From an uncultured Clostridia bacterium (GTDB lineage: Bacteria; Bacillota; Clostridia; Christensenellales; Aristaeellaceae): a stretch of DNA of 18,253 bases. The DNA is taken from NCBI GenBank assembly GCA_934663595.1, contig CAKUKM010000041.1, positions 1 through 18,253 on the forward strand, given 5' to 3'. Positions 7,581 through 14,010 of this stretch are shown piece after piece. A program made the position numbers and the translations under genes. Below the pieces are notes generated by a model. It was not told the origin of the DNA and ran no database searches. It saw nothing but the letters and a program-made list of their open reading frames with translations. Every line of letters starts with the position of its first letter. Position 1 is the stretch's first letter.

Positions 7581-8069
7581 ATGGAAAATCGAATCGAAAG
7601 CTTTCCGCCGATTGCGGAAGCGGACGCGCGGCTGCTGATTCTCGGCTCCATTCCGAGCGTAGAATCGCTGCGGCAGAGCTTTTATTACGCGCACCCGCGC
7701 AACGCGTTCTGGCCGATCATGGCAGAAATACTGGGATCGGCGCCGCTGCAGACCGATGAAGACAAGGCGCGGCTGCTGATCCGGCATGGAATTGCGCTGT
7801 GGGACGTCGCGCACAGCTGCGTTCGCCCGGGTTCGCTGGACAGCAGCATTCGCGAGCCCGAGCCCAACGACATTCCGGCGCTGCTCAAGCGCTGCCCGGG
7901 CATTCGGAAAATCCTGTTCAACGGCGCGACGGCGGAAAATCTGTATCGAAAACTGGTCGGCAAAGCGCCGTGCGAGACTGCGCGCATGCCGTCGACCAGC
8001 CCGGCATATACCATGCCTTATTCAGAAAAATGCGCGATCTGGCGCAAAAACATGGAGGACATACTATGA
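7581..8069 (+). CDS. DNA-deoxyinosine (hypoxanthine-DNA) glycosylase-like protein, UDG superfamily
   Basis: This 162-residue protein resembles the UDG-superfamily branch known as hypoxanthine-DNA glycosylase (family 6), which excises deaminated adenine from DNA and leaves an abasic site. The N-terminal motif LILGSIPSVESL (about residues 19-30) is followed by FYYAHPRNAFW, the hallmark of this branch. The C-terminal motif is MPSTSPAY. A GGAG site lies in the end of the Sir2 gene, 9 nt before this ATG, and the stop overlaps the next start by 4 bp (ATGA at 8066-8069). It is thus translationally coupled on both sides. The substrate is assigned from family resemblance; a mismatch-specific uracil glycosylase role is the main alternative. 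Nothing suggests truncation. Confidence 0.82.
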   Translation: MENRIESFPPIAEADARLLILGSIPSVESLRQSFYYAHPRNAFWPIMAEILGSAPLQTDEDKARLLIRHGIALWDVAHSCVRPGSLDSSIREPEPNDIPALLKRCPGIRKILFNGATAENLYRKLVGKAPCETARMPSTSPAYTMPYSEKCAIWRKNMEDIL

Positions 8070-9370
8070 ATCCCTGCGATATCATTCGAAAGAAGCGCTT
8101 CGGCGGCGAGCTGAACGAAAAGGAAATTCGCGCGTTTGTGCGCGGCGTGGTGGATGGTTCGTTTGCCGATTATCAGATTTCCGCGCTGCTGATGGCGATT
8201 TGCATCAACGGCATGACCGATCGCGAGACGCTTGCGCTCACGCTGGAGATGGCGCATTCGGGCGACATGCTCGATCTCAGCCGCATTCCCGGCATTAAGG
8301 CCGACAAGCATTCCACCGGCGGCGTGGGCGATACGACCTCGCTGGTGCTGGTTCCGCTGGTCGCGTGCTGCGGCGTGAAGATGGCGAAAATGTCCGGCCG
8401 CGGCCTTGGATTTACCGGCGGCACGCTGGACAAGATGGAATCGATTCCCGGCATGCGCGTGGATCTGTCGGTGGAGCAGTTCGAAAAGCAGGTCACGGAC
8501 GTGGGCTGCGCGATCATCGGCCAGACGGCGGAGCTCGCGCCGGCGGACAAGGTGCTCTATGCGCTGCGCGACGTGACCGGAACGGTCGATTGCATGCCGC
8601 TGGTCGTGTCGTCGATTTTGTCCAAGAAGCTGGCCGCGGGCTGCGACGTGGTGGTGCTGGACGTCAAAACCGGCAGCGGCGCGATCATGGACACGCCCGA
8701 AAAGTCGCGCCAGCTGGCCGAGACGATGGTGCGCATCGGCAGCCTCAGCGGCAAGAAATTTTCCGCGGTAATTACCGATATGGATCAGCCGCTCGGCAAT
8801 TATATCGGCAACGCGCTGGAGGTGGAGGAGGCGATCGACGTGCTCGCCGGCCGCACCGAGGGCGATTTGAAGACCGTTGCGCTGACGCTCGGCGCGCATA
8901 TCCTGCGAAATGCCGGCGTTGTGAAGACGGTGGACGAGGGAATCGAGCGCCTGAATGAGAAAATCCGTTCCGGCGAGGGACTGCGCAAATTCGCGGAGAT
9001 GATCGCGTCGCAGGGCGGCGATCCGCGCGTAACGGAGGATACGTCGCTGCTGCCGCACGCGCCGAAGCGCATTGAACTGCGCGCCGATAAAGACGGCTGG
9101 CTCGGCTCGATCGTGACCTCGGACGTGGGAAACGCCGCAAAGCTTCTCGGCGCGGGACGCGAAAAGAAGACGGATGAGCTGGATCTGTCCGTCGGCCTGA
9201 TTATGAAAAAGCGCGTGGGCGACCCGGTGCATCGCGGCGATGTGCTGGCCGAGCTGCATGTGGGCGAGAAATCCGATTCCGTGGGCGCGTATAACCTGCT
9301 CAAGGGCGCGATTGCGATTTCCGATATTCCCGTTCCGCGGCCGCAGCTCATTCATTCGGTGGTCGAATGA
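8066..9370 (+). CDS. pyrimidine-nucleoside phosphorylase
   Basis: This 434-residue cytoplasmic enzyme of the thymidine/pyrimidine-nucleoside phosphorylase family has the normal length. It catalyses reversible phosphorolysis of uridine, thymidine or deoxyuridine to the base and (deoxy)ribose-1-phosphate. The phosphate-binding motif DKHSTGGVGD includes Lys81 and Ser83. The family signature SGRGLGFTGGTLDKMES starts at residue 110, and VKTGSGAIM follows near residue 210. The C-terminal domain (about 340-434) is the usual alpha/beta lobe. The start ATG at 8066 overlaps the glycosylase stop and has GGAGGA 6 nt upstream. The stop overlaps the next start (ATGA at 9367-9370). The gene is usually called pdp or deoA. 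The sequence alone does not separate uridine-accepting from thymidine-only enzymes, so I give no symbol. Confidence 0.95.
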   Translation: MNPCDIIRKKRFGGELNEKEIRAFVRGVVDGSFADYQISALLMAICINGMTDRETLALTLEMAHSGDMLDLSRIPGIKADKHSTGGVGDTTSLVLVPLVACCGVKMAKMSGRGLGFTGGTLDKMESIPGMRVDLSVEQFEKQVTDVGCAIIGQTAELAPADKVLYALRDVTGTVDCMPLVVSSILSKKLAAGCDVVVLDVKTGSGAIMDTPEKSRQLAETMVRIGSLSGKKFSAVITDMDQPLGNYIGNALEVEEAIDVLAGRTEGDLKTVALTLGAHILRNAGVVKTVDEGIERLNEKIRSGEGLRKFAEMIASQGGDPRVTEDTSLLPHAPKRIELRADKDGWLGSIVTSDVGNAAKLLGAGREKKTDELDLSVGLIMKKRVGDPVHRGDVLAELHVGEKSDSVGAYNLLKGAIAISDIPVPRPQLIHSVVE

Positions 9371-10320
9371 AGACTGGCGACGTGCGCGCGAAAATAAGGC
9401 GCGTTTTCCGCAGCGAGGGCGGCGCATTGCGACCGGGCTGGCGCGTCGCGCTGAATGCGGCGGCCTATTTCGCGGCGTTTTACGGCGTTCTCTACGGCCT
9501 TGCTGCCGTTTTCGGCGCACTGTTTGACGCGTGGGGACTGACCAATGGCAACCTCGCCGCAGCGCCGCTCTGGGCGCAGCGAATCGTCTATGCGCACACC
9601 GATTTCTGCTATGCGGCGGCCTATCTCGCGAGTGCGGGAATCGGTCTGTGGATAACACGTGGGAAAACCGACGCAAATGCGTTGAAAACAAAATGCAGTC
9701 GGTGGAAAAATGTGCTGATTGGAGCGGGAATCGGACTGGCAATCGGCGGGGGAATTACGCTGCTGGCATTCGCGCTGGACAGCATGCGCATGGAATGGCC
9801 GATCGGCGAGCCGCGCTTGAATGGGAACGCGCTGGTTGCGCTGGGTGTAATTGCAATTGGCAGAATCAGCCACGAGGCGCTCTGCAGGCGGCTGATTTAC
9901 GCGCCGCTGAAGGCGAGCGGGCGCGCGCTGGCGATTGCGGTTTCGAGCGCGGCGACGGCCGTTCTGATTGGCGAATGGTCGGTTTGCGGCGTGCTTTCGG
10001 GGCTGCTGCTGGGCGCGGTATGCTGCGCGCTGTATGATCGCGGCGGCCTTCTTGCGGGCGCGGCGATGCAAACGGCGTGGACGGCATGGTGCACGCTGCT
10101 GTTCGGCTTTCCGGGCATGAATGCAAACGCCGCGCCGGTATGGCGGCTGTACCACGTGTCGGACGCGTGGCTGACGGGCGGAAACGGAAGCGCGCTCGGC
10201 GGCGCGTGGTGTGCGCTGCTGCTGTCGATTGCGTGCGCGGCGCTGTATCGAAGGGAAATTCAGTCGGGCGCGCGAAAGCTGAAGGCGCTGCATAGCCGGC
10301 GCGGCGGCGGGACAAAATAG
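9367..10320 (+). CDS. CPBP (CAAX protease/Abi)-like membrane protein with altered catalytic motifs
   Basis: This 317-residue integral membrane protein has about seven or eight hydrophobic segments (near residues 27-53, 80-97, 113-134, 150-166, 180-201, 205-221, 224-245 and 275-294) and a basic N-terminus. The order and spacing of the second half resemble CPBP intramembrane proteases, but key residues differ. The EExxxR motif is H169-E170-A-L-C-R174. The FxxxH motif falls at AVLIG (residues 198-202), with Gly in place of His. The last His motif is Q235 in MQTAW. It may therefore be a non-catalytic relative, or an unrelated membrane protein that resembles the fold. Its start overlaps the phosphorylase stop by 4 bp, so it is translationally coupled. 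A 40-bp gap containing a small inverted repeat (10322-10337) separates it from the DUF1540 gene. The function is unknown. Confidence 0.7.
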   Translation: MKTGDVRAKIRRVFRSEGGALRPGWRVALNAAAYFAAFYGVLYGLAAVFGALFDAWGLTNGNLAAAPLWAQRIVYAHTDFCYAAAYLASAGIGLWITRGKTDANALKTKCSRWKNVLIGAGIGLAIGGGITLLAFALDSMRMEWPIGEPRLNGNALVALGVIAIGRISHEALCRRLIYAPLKASGRALAIAVSSAATAVLIGEWSVCGVLSGLLLGAVCCALYDRGGLLAGAAMQTAWTAWCTLLFGFPGMNANAAPVWRLYHVSDAWLTGGNGSALGGAWCALLLSIACAALYRREIQSGARKLKALHSRRGGGTK

Positions 10321-10360
10321 AATTGCCAGGAGGCAATCTTGATTAAGGGAGGAACCCGAA

Positions 10361-10534
10361 ATGTCTCAGAAAACGCCGAACACCGGTATCCGCTGCCGCG
10401 TGAGCAGCTGCGCATTCAACTGCGGCGACCAGGAATACTGCTCGCTGAACTCGATTCAGGTCGAGCCGTGCAAGGACTGCTGCAACGGCAAGGCCAGCGA
10501 CGAGAGCATGTGCGGAAGCTACCGCCACAAGTAA
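10361..10534 (+). CDS. DUF1540 cysteine-rich small protein
   Basis: This 57-residue protein begins MSQKTPNTGIRCRVSSC and has eight cysteines (positions 12, 17, 21, 27, 37, 40, 41 and 51). The CxVxxCxxN start, the SIQVEPC segment and the C-terminal CGSY match the DUF1540 family, short Cys-rich proteins common in Clostridia and Bacilli that are thought to bind metal. The ATG at 10361 has a strong GGGAGG site 7 nt upstream. The gene lies 40 bp after the CPBP-like gene and is followed by a hairpin terminator (10598-10633), so it is probably the last gene of the Sir2-led operon, perhaps with extra transcripts of its own. The function of the family is not established. Confidence 0.85.
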   Translation: MSQKTPNTGIRCRVSSCAFNCGDQEYCSLNSIQVEPCKDCCNGKASDESMCGSYRHK

Positions 10535-10597
10535 AAACGCGTTTCTAAAAACTCGATCGGCAGATTTTGCAGTTTTAGAGACCGACAGACGAAAGAA

Positions 10598-10633
10598 CGT
10601 CCCCGAATCGCAAGGATCCGGGGACGCATTTTT
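10598..10633 (+). terminator. intrinsic terminator after the DUF1540 gene
   Basis: A 12-bp stem with one mismatch (10598-10609 with 10615-10626) and a 5-nt loop is followed by CATTTTTA. The T-run overlaps the aspS stop codon (10632-10634) on the other strand. On the minus strand the hairpin has a poorer tail (GTTCTTTCG) but may also end the hisS-aspS transcript. Confidence 0.82.
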
Positions 10634-12416
10634 ATGCCTCGCTGGGCAGGTCGATCTTGATCTTCAGCGTTTCGAGCTGATCGGGGCGCACGTCCGCGGG
10701 CGTGTCCATCATCAGGCAGTTCGCGCTGGTGGCCTTCGGGAAGGCGATGATGTCGCGCAGGCTGTCCGAATCGGTCAGCAGCATCAGCAGGCGGTCGATG
10801 CCGAACGCCAAACCGCCGTGCGGCGGCGCACCGTATTTGAACGCGTCGAGCAGGAAGCCGAAGCGGTGCTGCGCTTCCTCGCTGGACAGGCCGATCATCT
10901 CAAACATCTGCGCCTGCATGTCGGAGCGATGAATGCGGATGGAGCCGGACGCGAGCTCGATGCCGTTCATGACCAGGTCGTACGCGCGGGAGCGCACCTT
11001 TTCCTTGTCGGTGTCCAGATAGCAATTGTCCTCCGGATACCAGCTGGTGAACGGATGATGCGCGGCGACGTAGCGGCTCTCTTCCTCGCTGTACTCGAAC
11101 AGCGGGAATTCGGTGACCCAGAAGAGGTTGTACTTGTTGTGGTCGATCAGGCCGTGGCGGCGGGCGATCTCGCAGCGGAGCGCGCCCAGCGACTGCCAGA
11201 CCACGCTGCGCTTGTCCGCGGCGAAGAACACGATGTCGCCAGGCTCGGCGTGCATCTCGGTGCGGACGATTTCGATCATCTCGGGCGTCAGGAACTTGTT
11301 GAACGAGGACTTCACATTGCCGTCGGCGGTGAACGTCATGTACGGCAGGCCCTTCGCGCGATAGGTCTTGACGAATTCGCCGAAGCTGTCGATTTCCTTG
11401 CGGGTCATCGTGGCCAGGCCCTTCGCGTTGATCGCCTCAACGCGTCCGCCCGCCTCGACCGCGCTGTCGAACACCACGAATCCGGTGTGCGCGAGCTTGT
11501 CGGTCAGGTTGACCAGCGTCATGCCAAAGCGGGTGTCCGGCTTGTCGGAGCCGTAATTCTCCATCGCGTGGTTCCAGGTCATGCGCGGCAGCGGCAGCTT
11601 GATTTCAACGCCCTTGACCTCGCGGAAGATGCGCGCGAACACGCGCTCGACCACCGCGTAGATATCCTCTTCATCGATGAACGACATTTCGATATCGCAC
11701 TGCGTGAATTCCGGCTGGCGGTCGGCGCGGCTGTCCTCGTCGCGGAAGCAGCGGGCGAGCTGGTAATACTTGTCAAAGCCCGCCAGCATCAGCAGCTGCT
11801 TGTAAATCTGCGGCGACTGCGGCAGCGCGTAGAACGTGCCGGGATGCAGGCGGCTGGGCACGAGGAAATCGCGCGCGCCTTCGGGCGTGGATTTGGACAG
11901 AATCGGCGTTTCCACCTCGGTAAAGCCCTCCGCGTCCAGCTCATAGCGAATGCAGTTGACGACCTTGCTGCGCATGCGGAGCTTGCTCTGCATCGACGGG
12001 CGGCGCAGGTCGAGATAGCGATACTTCAGGCGCACCAGCTCGTTTTCGTCGGTCTTGTCGTCGATATAGATCGGCGGCGTTTCGGATTTGTTCAGAAGCA
12101 CCGCGTCCTCGACGAACACCTCGATCGCGCCGGTCTTCAGATCGCGATTGATGGCGCTCTCGTCGCGCTTTTTGACCGTGCCGGAGACGGTGATTACGTA
12201 TTCGCTTCTCAGCGAACGGCCCAGATCGAAGATCTCCTGCGAGCAGACGGAATTGTCAAATACCAGCTGAACCAGACCCTCGCGGTCGCGCAGCCAGACG
12301 AATACCACGCCGCCCAGATCGCGCGTGCGCTGAACCCAGCCGGATAGATGTACGGTCTGGCCGACCAGTTCCTCGGTCAGAAGGCCGCAATAGTGGTCTC
12401 TCTTGTGAGAAAGCAT
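10632..12416 (-). CDS. aspS: aspartyl-tRNA synthetase
   Basis: This is a 594-residue class II aminoacyl-tRNA synthetase of normal bacterial length that charges tRNA-Asp with aspartate. The N-terminal OB-fold anticodon domain (about residues 1-110) includes LSGWVQRTRDLGG. Class II motif 2 is FRDEDSRADRQPEFTQ, a signature of bacterial AspRS. The bacterial GAD insertion occupies about 280-420, and motif 3 is GGLAFGIDRLLML near the C-terminus. The Leu in RDLGG is the residue seen in discriminating enzymes such as that of E. coli, whereas many non-discriminating ones have His; this is a hint only. The start is ATG at 12416 with AGGAGG upstream; the open frame extends further but overlaps hisS. The hisS stop lies 14 bp upstream and merges with the ribosome site. 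Both genes are controlled by the T-box leader at 13712-13939. Confidence 0.97.
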   Translation of the reverse strand: MLSHKRDHYCGLLTEELVGQTVHLSGWVQRTRDLGGVVFVWLRDREGLVQLVFDNSVCSQEIFDLGRSLRSEYVITVSGTVKKRDESAINRDLKTGAIEVFVEDAVLLNKSETPPIYIDDKTDENELVRLKYRYLDLRRPSMQSKLRMRSKVVNCIRYELDAEGFTEVETPILSKSTPEGARDFLVPSRLHPGTFYALPQSPQIYKQLLMLAGFDKYYQLARCFRDEDSRADRQPEFTQCDIEMSFIDEEDIYAVVERVFARIFREVKGVEIKLPLPRMTWNHAMENYGSDKPDTRFGMTLVNLTDKLAHTGFVVFDSAVEAGGRVEAINAKGLATMTRKEIDSFGEFVKTYRAKGLPYMTFTADGNVKSSFNKFLTPEMIEIVRTEMHAEPGDIVFFAADKRSVVWQSLGALRCEIARRHGLIDHNKYNLFWVTEFPLFEYSEEESRYVAAHHPFTSWYPEDNCYLDTDKEKVRSRAYDLVMNGIELASGSIRIHRSDMQAQMFEMIGLSSEEAQHRFGFLLDAFKYGAPPHGGLAFGIDRLLMLLTDSDSLRDIIAFPKATSANCLMMDTPADVRPDQLETLKIKIDLPSEA

Positions 12417-12430
12417 ATGTATTTCCTCCT

Positions 12431-13681
12431 TTATTTGGTGAGTTTGGATACGATTTCGCTTCGGGCGAGCTCCTCTTCGGTGCTGCTTTCCATATCGCGC
12501 AGCTTGACCACGCCCTTTTCCAACTCGTCGCCCGCAATGACGACGACCTTCTTCGCGCCGAGCTTGTTGGCGAATTTGAACTGCGCCTTCATGCTGCGCG
12601 CCGCGTGGTCGAGATCCGCGCGAACGCCGGAGGAACGAAGCTCGTCCACGAGCTTCATGCCCTCGATGCGCGCGTCTTCGCCCATCGTGACCACGAATAC
12701 ATCGCATACCGGCGGCGCGACCGGCGCAACAGATCGCAGATCCTGCACCATGATCATGCGCTCAATGCCCATGCCGAAGCCGATGCCGGGCAGCTCCGGG
12801 CCGCCGAGCTCCTGAACCAGGCCGTCGTAGCGTCCGCCGCCGCAAACGGTGAGATTTCCGTTCGGCGTTTCGGTGATGATTTCAAACACGGTCTTGGTGT
12901 AGTAATCCAGACCGCGAACGATGCGCGGGTCGACCGTGTATTTAAGGCCCAGCGCGGTCAAATACTTCTTCAGCTTCTCGAAATGCTCCGCGCACTCGGG
13001 GCAGAGGCTGTCGAGCATCGCCGGCGCGTCGGACAGCTTGTCGCCGTCCTCCTTGCAATCGAGAATGCGCAGCGGATTGCGCTCGAAGCGCTCCTGACAG
13101 GTTTTGCAGAGGCAATCGAGCTTCGGCTGGAGATACGCCTTCAGCTTCTCGTGGTACGCCTGGCGGCAGGTGGGGCAGCCGATGGAATTGATGTTCAGCT
13201 TCAGATCGCCGATGCCGTTTGCGGCGAGGATCTTCATTGCCAGATCGATGATTTCCGCATCGATGCTCGCGTCCTTCGCGCCGAAGACCTCCACGCCGTT
13301 CTGGTGGAACTGGCGAAGGCGGCCGGCCTGCGGCTTTTCATAGCGGAAGCACGGGCAGGCGGAATAATACAGCTTCACCGGAAGTGCCTCGGCATAGAGA
13401 TGCGATTCGATCAGCGCGCGCACCGCGCCGGACGTGCCTTCGGGTTTCAGCGTAATCGAGCGATTGCCCTTGTCGTTGAAGGTGTACATTTCCTTCTGAA
13501 CCACGTCGGTCGTGTCGCCCACGCCGCGCTGGAACAGCTCCGTGTGCTCGAAGATCGGCGTGCGGATTTCGCGATAGCCGGCCAGAGAACAGATGCGGCG
13601 CATGTTGTCGGCAATGGACTGCCAGCGATGCGCGTCCTTCGGCAGCATGTCGACCGTGCCCTTGGGTGCCTGAGTCAGCAT
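12431..13681 (-). CDS. hisS: histidyl-tRNA synthetase
   Basis: This is a 416-residue class II synthetase of usual length that charges tRNA-His. It opens MLTQAPKGTVDMLP (motif 1 region). It then contains LKPEGTSGAVRALIE, and the motif 2 segment FRYEKPQAGRLRQFHQNGVE follows. The HisRS-specific motif is RGLDYYTKTVFEI, and motif 3 lies around IGFGMGIERM. The last 90 or so residues form the anticodon-binding domain (VFVVTMGEDARIEG onwards). The insertion between motifs contains four CxxC-like pairs (CPTC, CLCKTC, CPEC), suggesting a zinc-binding insert as in some clostridial HisRS. The start is ATG at 13681 with AAAGGAG 9 nt upstream. It is the first gene of the hisS-aspS operon, preceded by the T-box leader and its consensus promoter. 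Confidence 0.97.
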   Translation of the reverse strand: MLTQAPKGTVDMLPKDAHRWQSIADNMRRICSLAGYREIRTPIFEHTELFQRGVGDTTDVVQKEMYTFNDKGNRSITLKPEGTSGAVRALIESHLYAEALPVKLYYSACPCFRYEKPQAGRLRQFHQNGVEVFGAKDASIDAEIIDLAMKILAANGIGDLKLNINSIGCPTCRQAYHEKLKAYLQPKLDCLCKTCQERFERNPLRILDCKEDGDKLSDAPAMLDSLCPECAEHFEKLKKYLTALGLKYTVDPRIVRGLDYYTKTVFEIITETPNGNLTVCGGGRYDGLVQELGGPELPGIGFGMGIERMIMVQDLRSVAPVAPPVCDVFVVTMGEDARIEGMKLVDELRSSGVRADLDHAARSMKAQFKFANKLGAKKVVVIAGDELEKGVVKLRDMESSTEEELARSEIVSKLTK

Positions 13682-13711
13682 TCAAAAAACTCCTTTCGGG
13701 TGGGAATTTGG

Positions 13712-13742
13712 AAAAAAAAAACCCCTCGTCCTGCCGCAGGGG
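13712..13742 (-). terminator. T-box-controlled leader terminator
   Basis: CCCCT (13738-13742) pairs with AGGGG (13722-13726) and ten T follow (13712-13721). The 5' arm shares CCCTGC with the antiterminator, so the two structures exclude each other. Confidence 0.88.
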
Positions 13743-13939
13743 CGATTGTGCATCGCGGTGCCACCCTGCTTGGGACCGAAGACCCATCTCACGGGTTCGA
13801 TAACGCAAACCACGCGCCGCAAACGCGGATGCTCGGGGATGTCCTTCATCCGATTCCACTGCGCGGACGCTTTCAGCCGGCGGCGTCCTTCTCTTTTGCG
13901 CGGGGCAGGGGATTACTCTTCCCGTCGATGCATCGATAT
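13712..13939 (-). ncRNA. T-box riboswitch leader of hisS-aspS, predicted tRNA-Asp specific
   Basis: The leader begins near 13939. Stem I arms pair as GATGC (13930-13934) with GCATC (13828-13832), GGGA (13920-13923) with TCCC (13836-13839), and ATCC (13910-13913) with GGAT (13848-13851). The loop-E motif AGTA (13914-13917) faces GAA, which is followed by the specifier GAC (13841-13843) and the usual purine A. A stem III-like hairpin with a UUCG loop follows. The T-box AGGGTGGCACCGCG is at 13754-13767. In the antiterminator GCAGGG pairs with CCCTGC around the 7-nt bulge TGGCACC and the hairpin GCGAT/ATCGC. The bulge base C (13760) would pair with a G73 discriminator, as in tRNA-Asp. Uncharged tRNA should therefore stabilise the antiterminator. 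Confidence 0.93.
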
Positions 13940-13945
13940 AACCAG

Positions 13946-13974
13946 ATTATAAGCCCCCGCGCGCCAATTGTCAA
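13946..13974 (-). promoter_or_regulatory. consensus promoter of the hisS-aspS operon
   Basis: TTGACA (13969-13974) and TATAAT (13946-13951) are spaced by 17 bp and both match the consensus perfectly. The predicted transcription start near 13939 lies 5 bp before the first T-box stem. Confidence 0.92.
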
Positions 13975-13995
13975 TACGGGCGACGGCGCGCGGGG
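13955..13995. repeat. 11-bp inverted repeat spanning the hisS promoter -35
   Basis: GGCGCGCGGGG (13985-13995) is the exact reverse complement of 13955-13965; the 19-nt loop contains the hisS -35. It begins 16 bp past the AGCS symporter stop, so it may end that transcript, but the tail is not T-rich. The alternative is a regulatory palindrome at the promoter. Confidence 0.7.
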
Positions 13996-14010
13996 TTGTA
14001 AAATTGTTGC

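Noticed and set aside
8018..9742. 574-codon antisense frame over the nucleoside phosphorylase
   Set aside because: It shows the same shadow composition and overlaps a full-length, motif-complete enzyme on the plus strand.
10339..10548. A 69-codon frame overlapping the DUF1540 gene
   Set aside because: It lies in a different frame; the frame starting at 10361 has a strong ribosome site and the DUF1540 cysteine pattern.
12417..12707. Upstream extension of the aspS open frame into hisS
   Set aside because: AGGAGG lies directly before ATG 12416 and the protein starts as AspRS normally does; the extension overlaps the hisS coding sequence.
13839..13841. CAT (His) as the T-box specifier, expected from hisS being the first gene
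   Set aside because: Its last base is paired in the stem below the loop, it ends in T rather than the usual C, and the antiterminator bulge base does not match C73 of tRNA-His.
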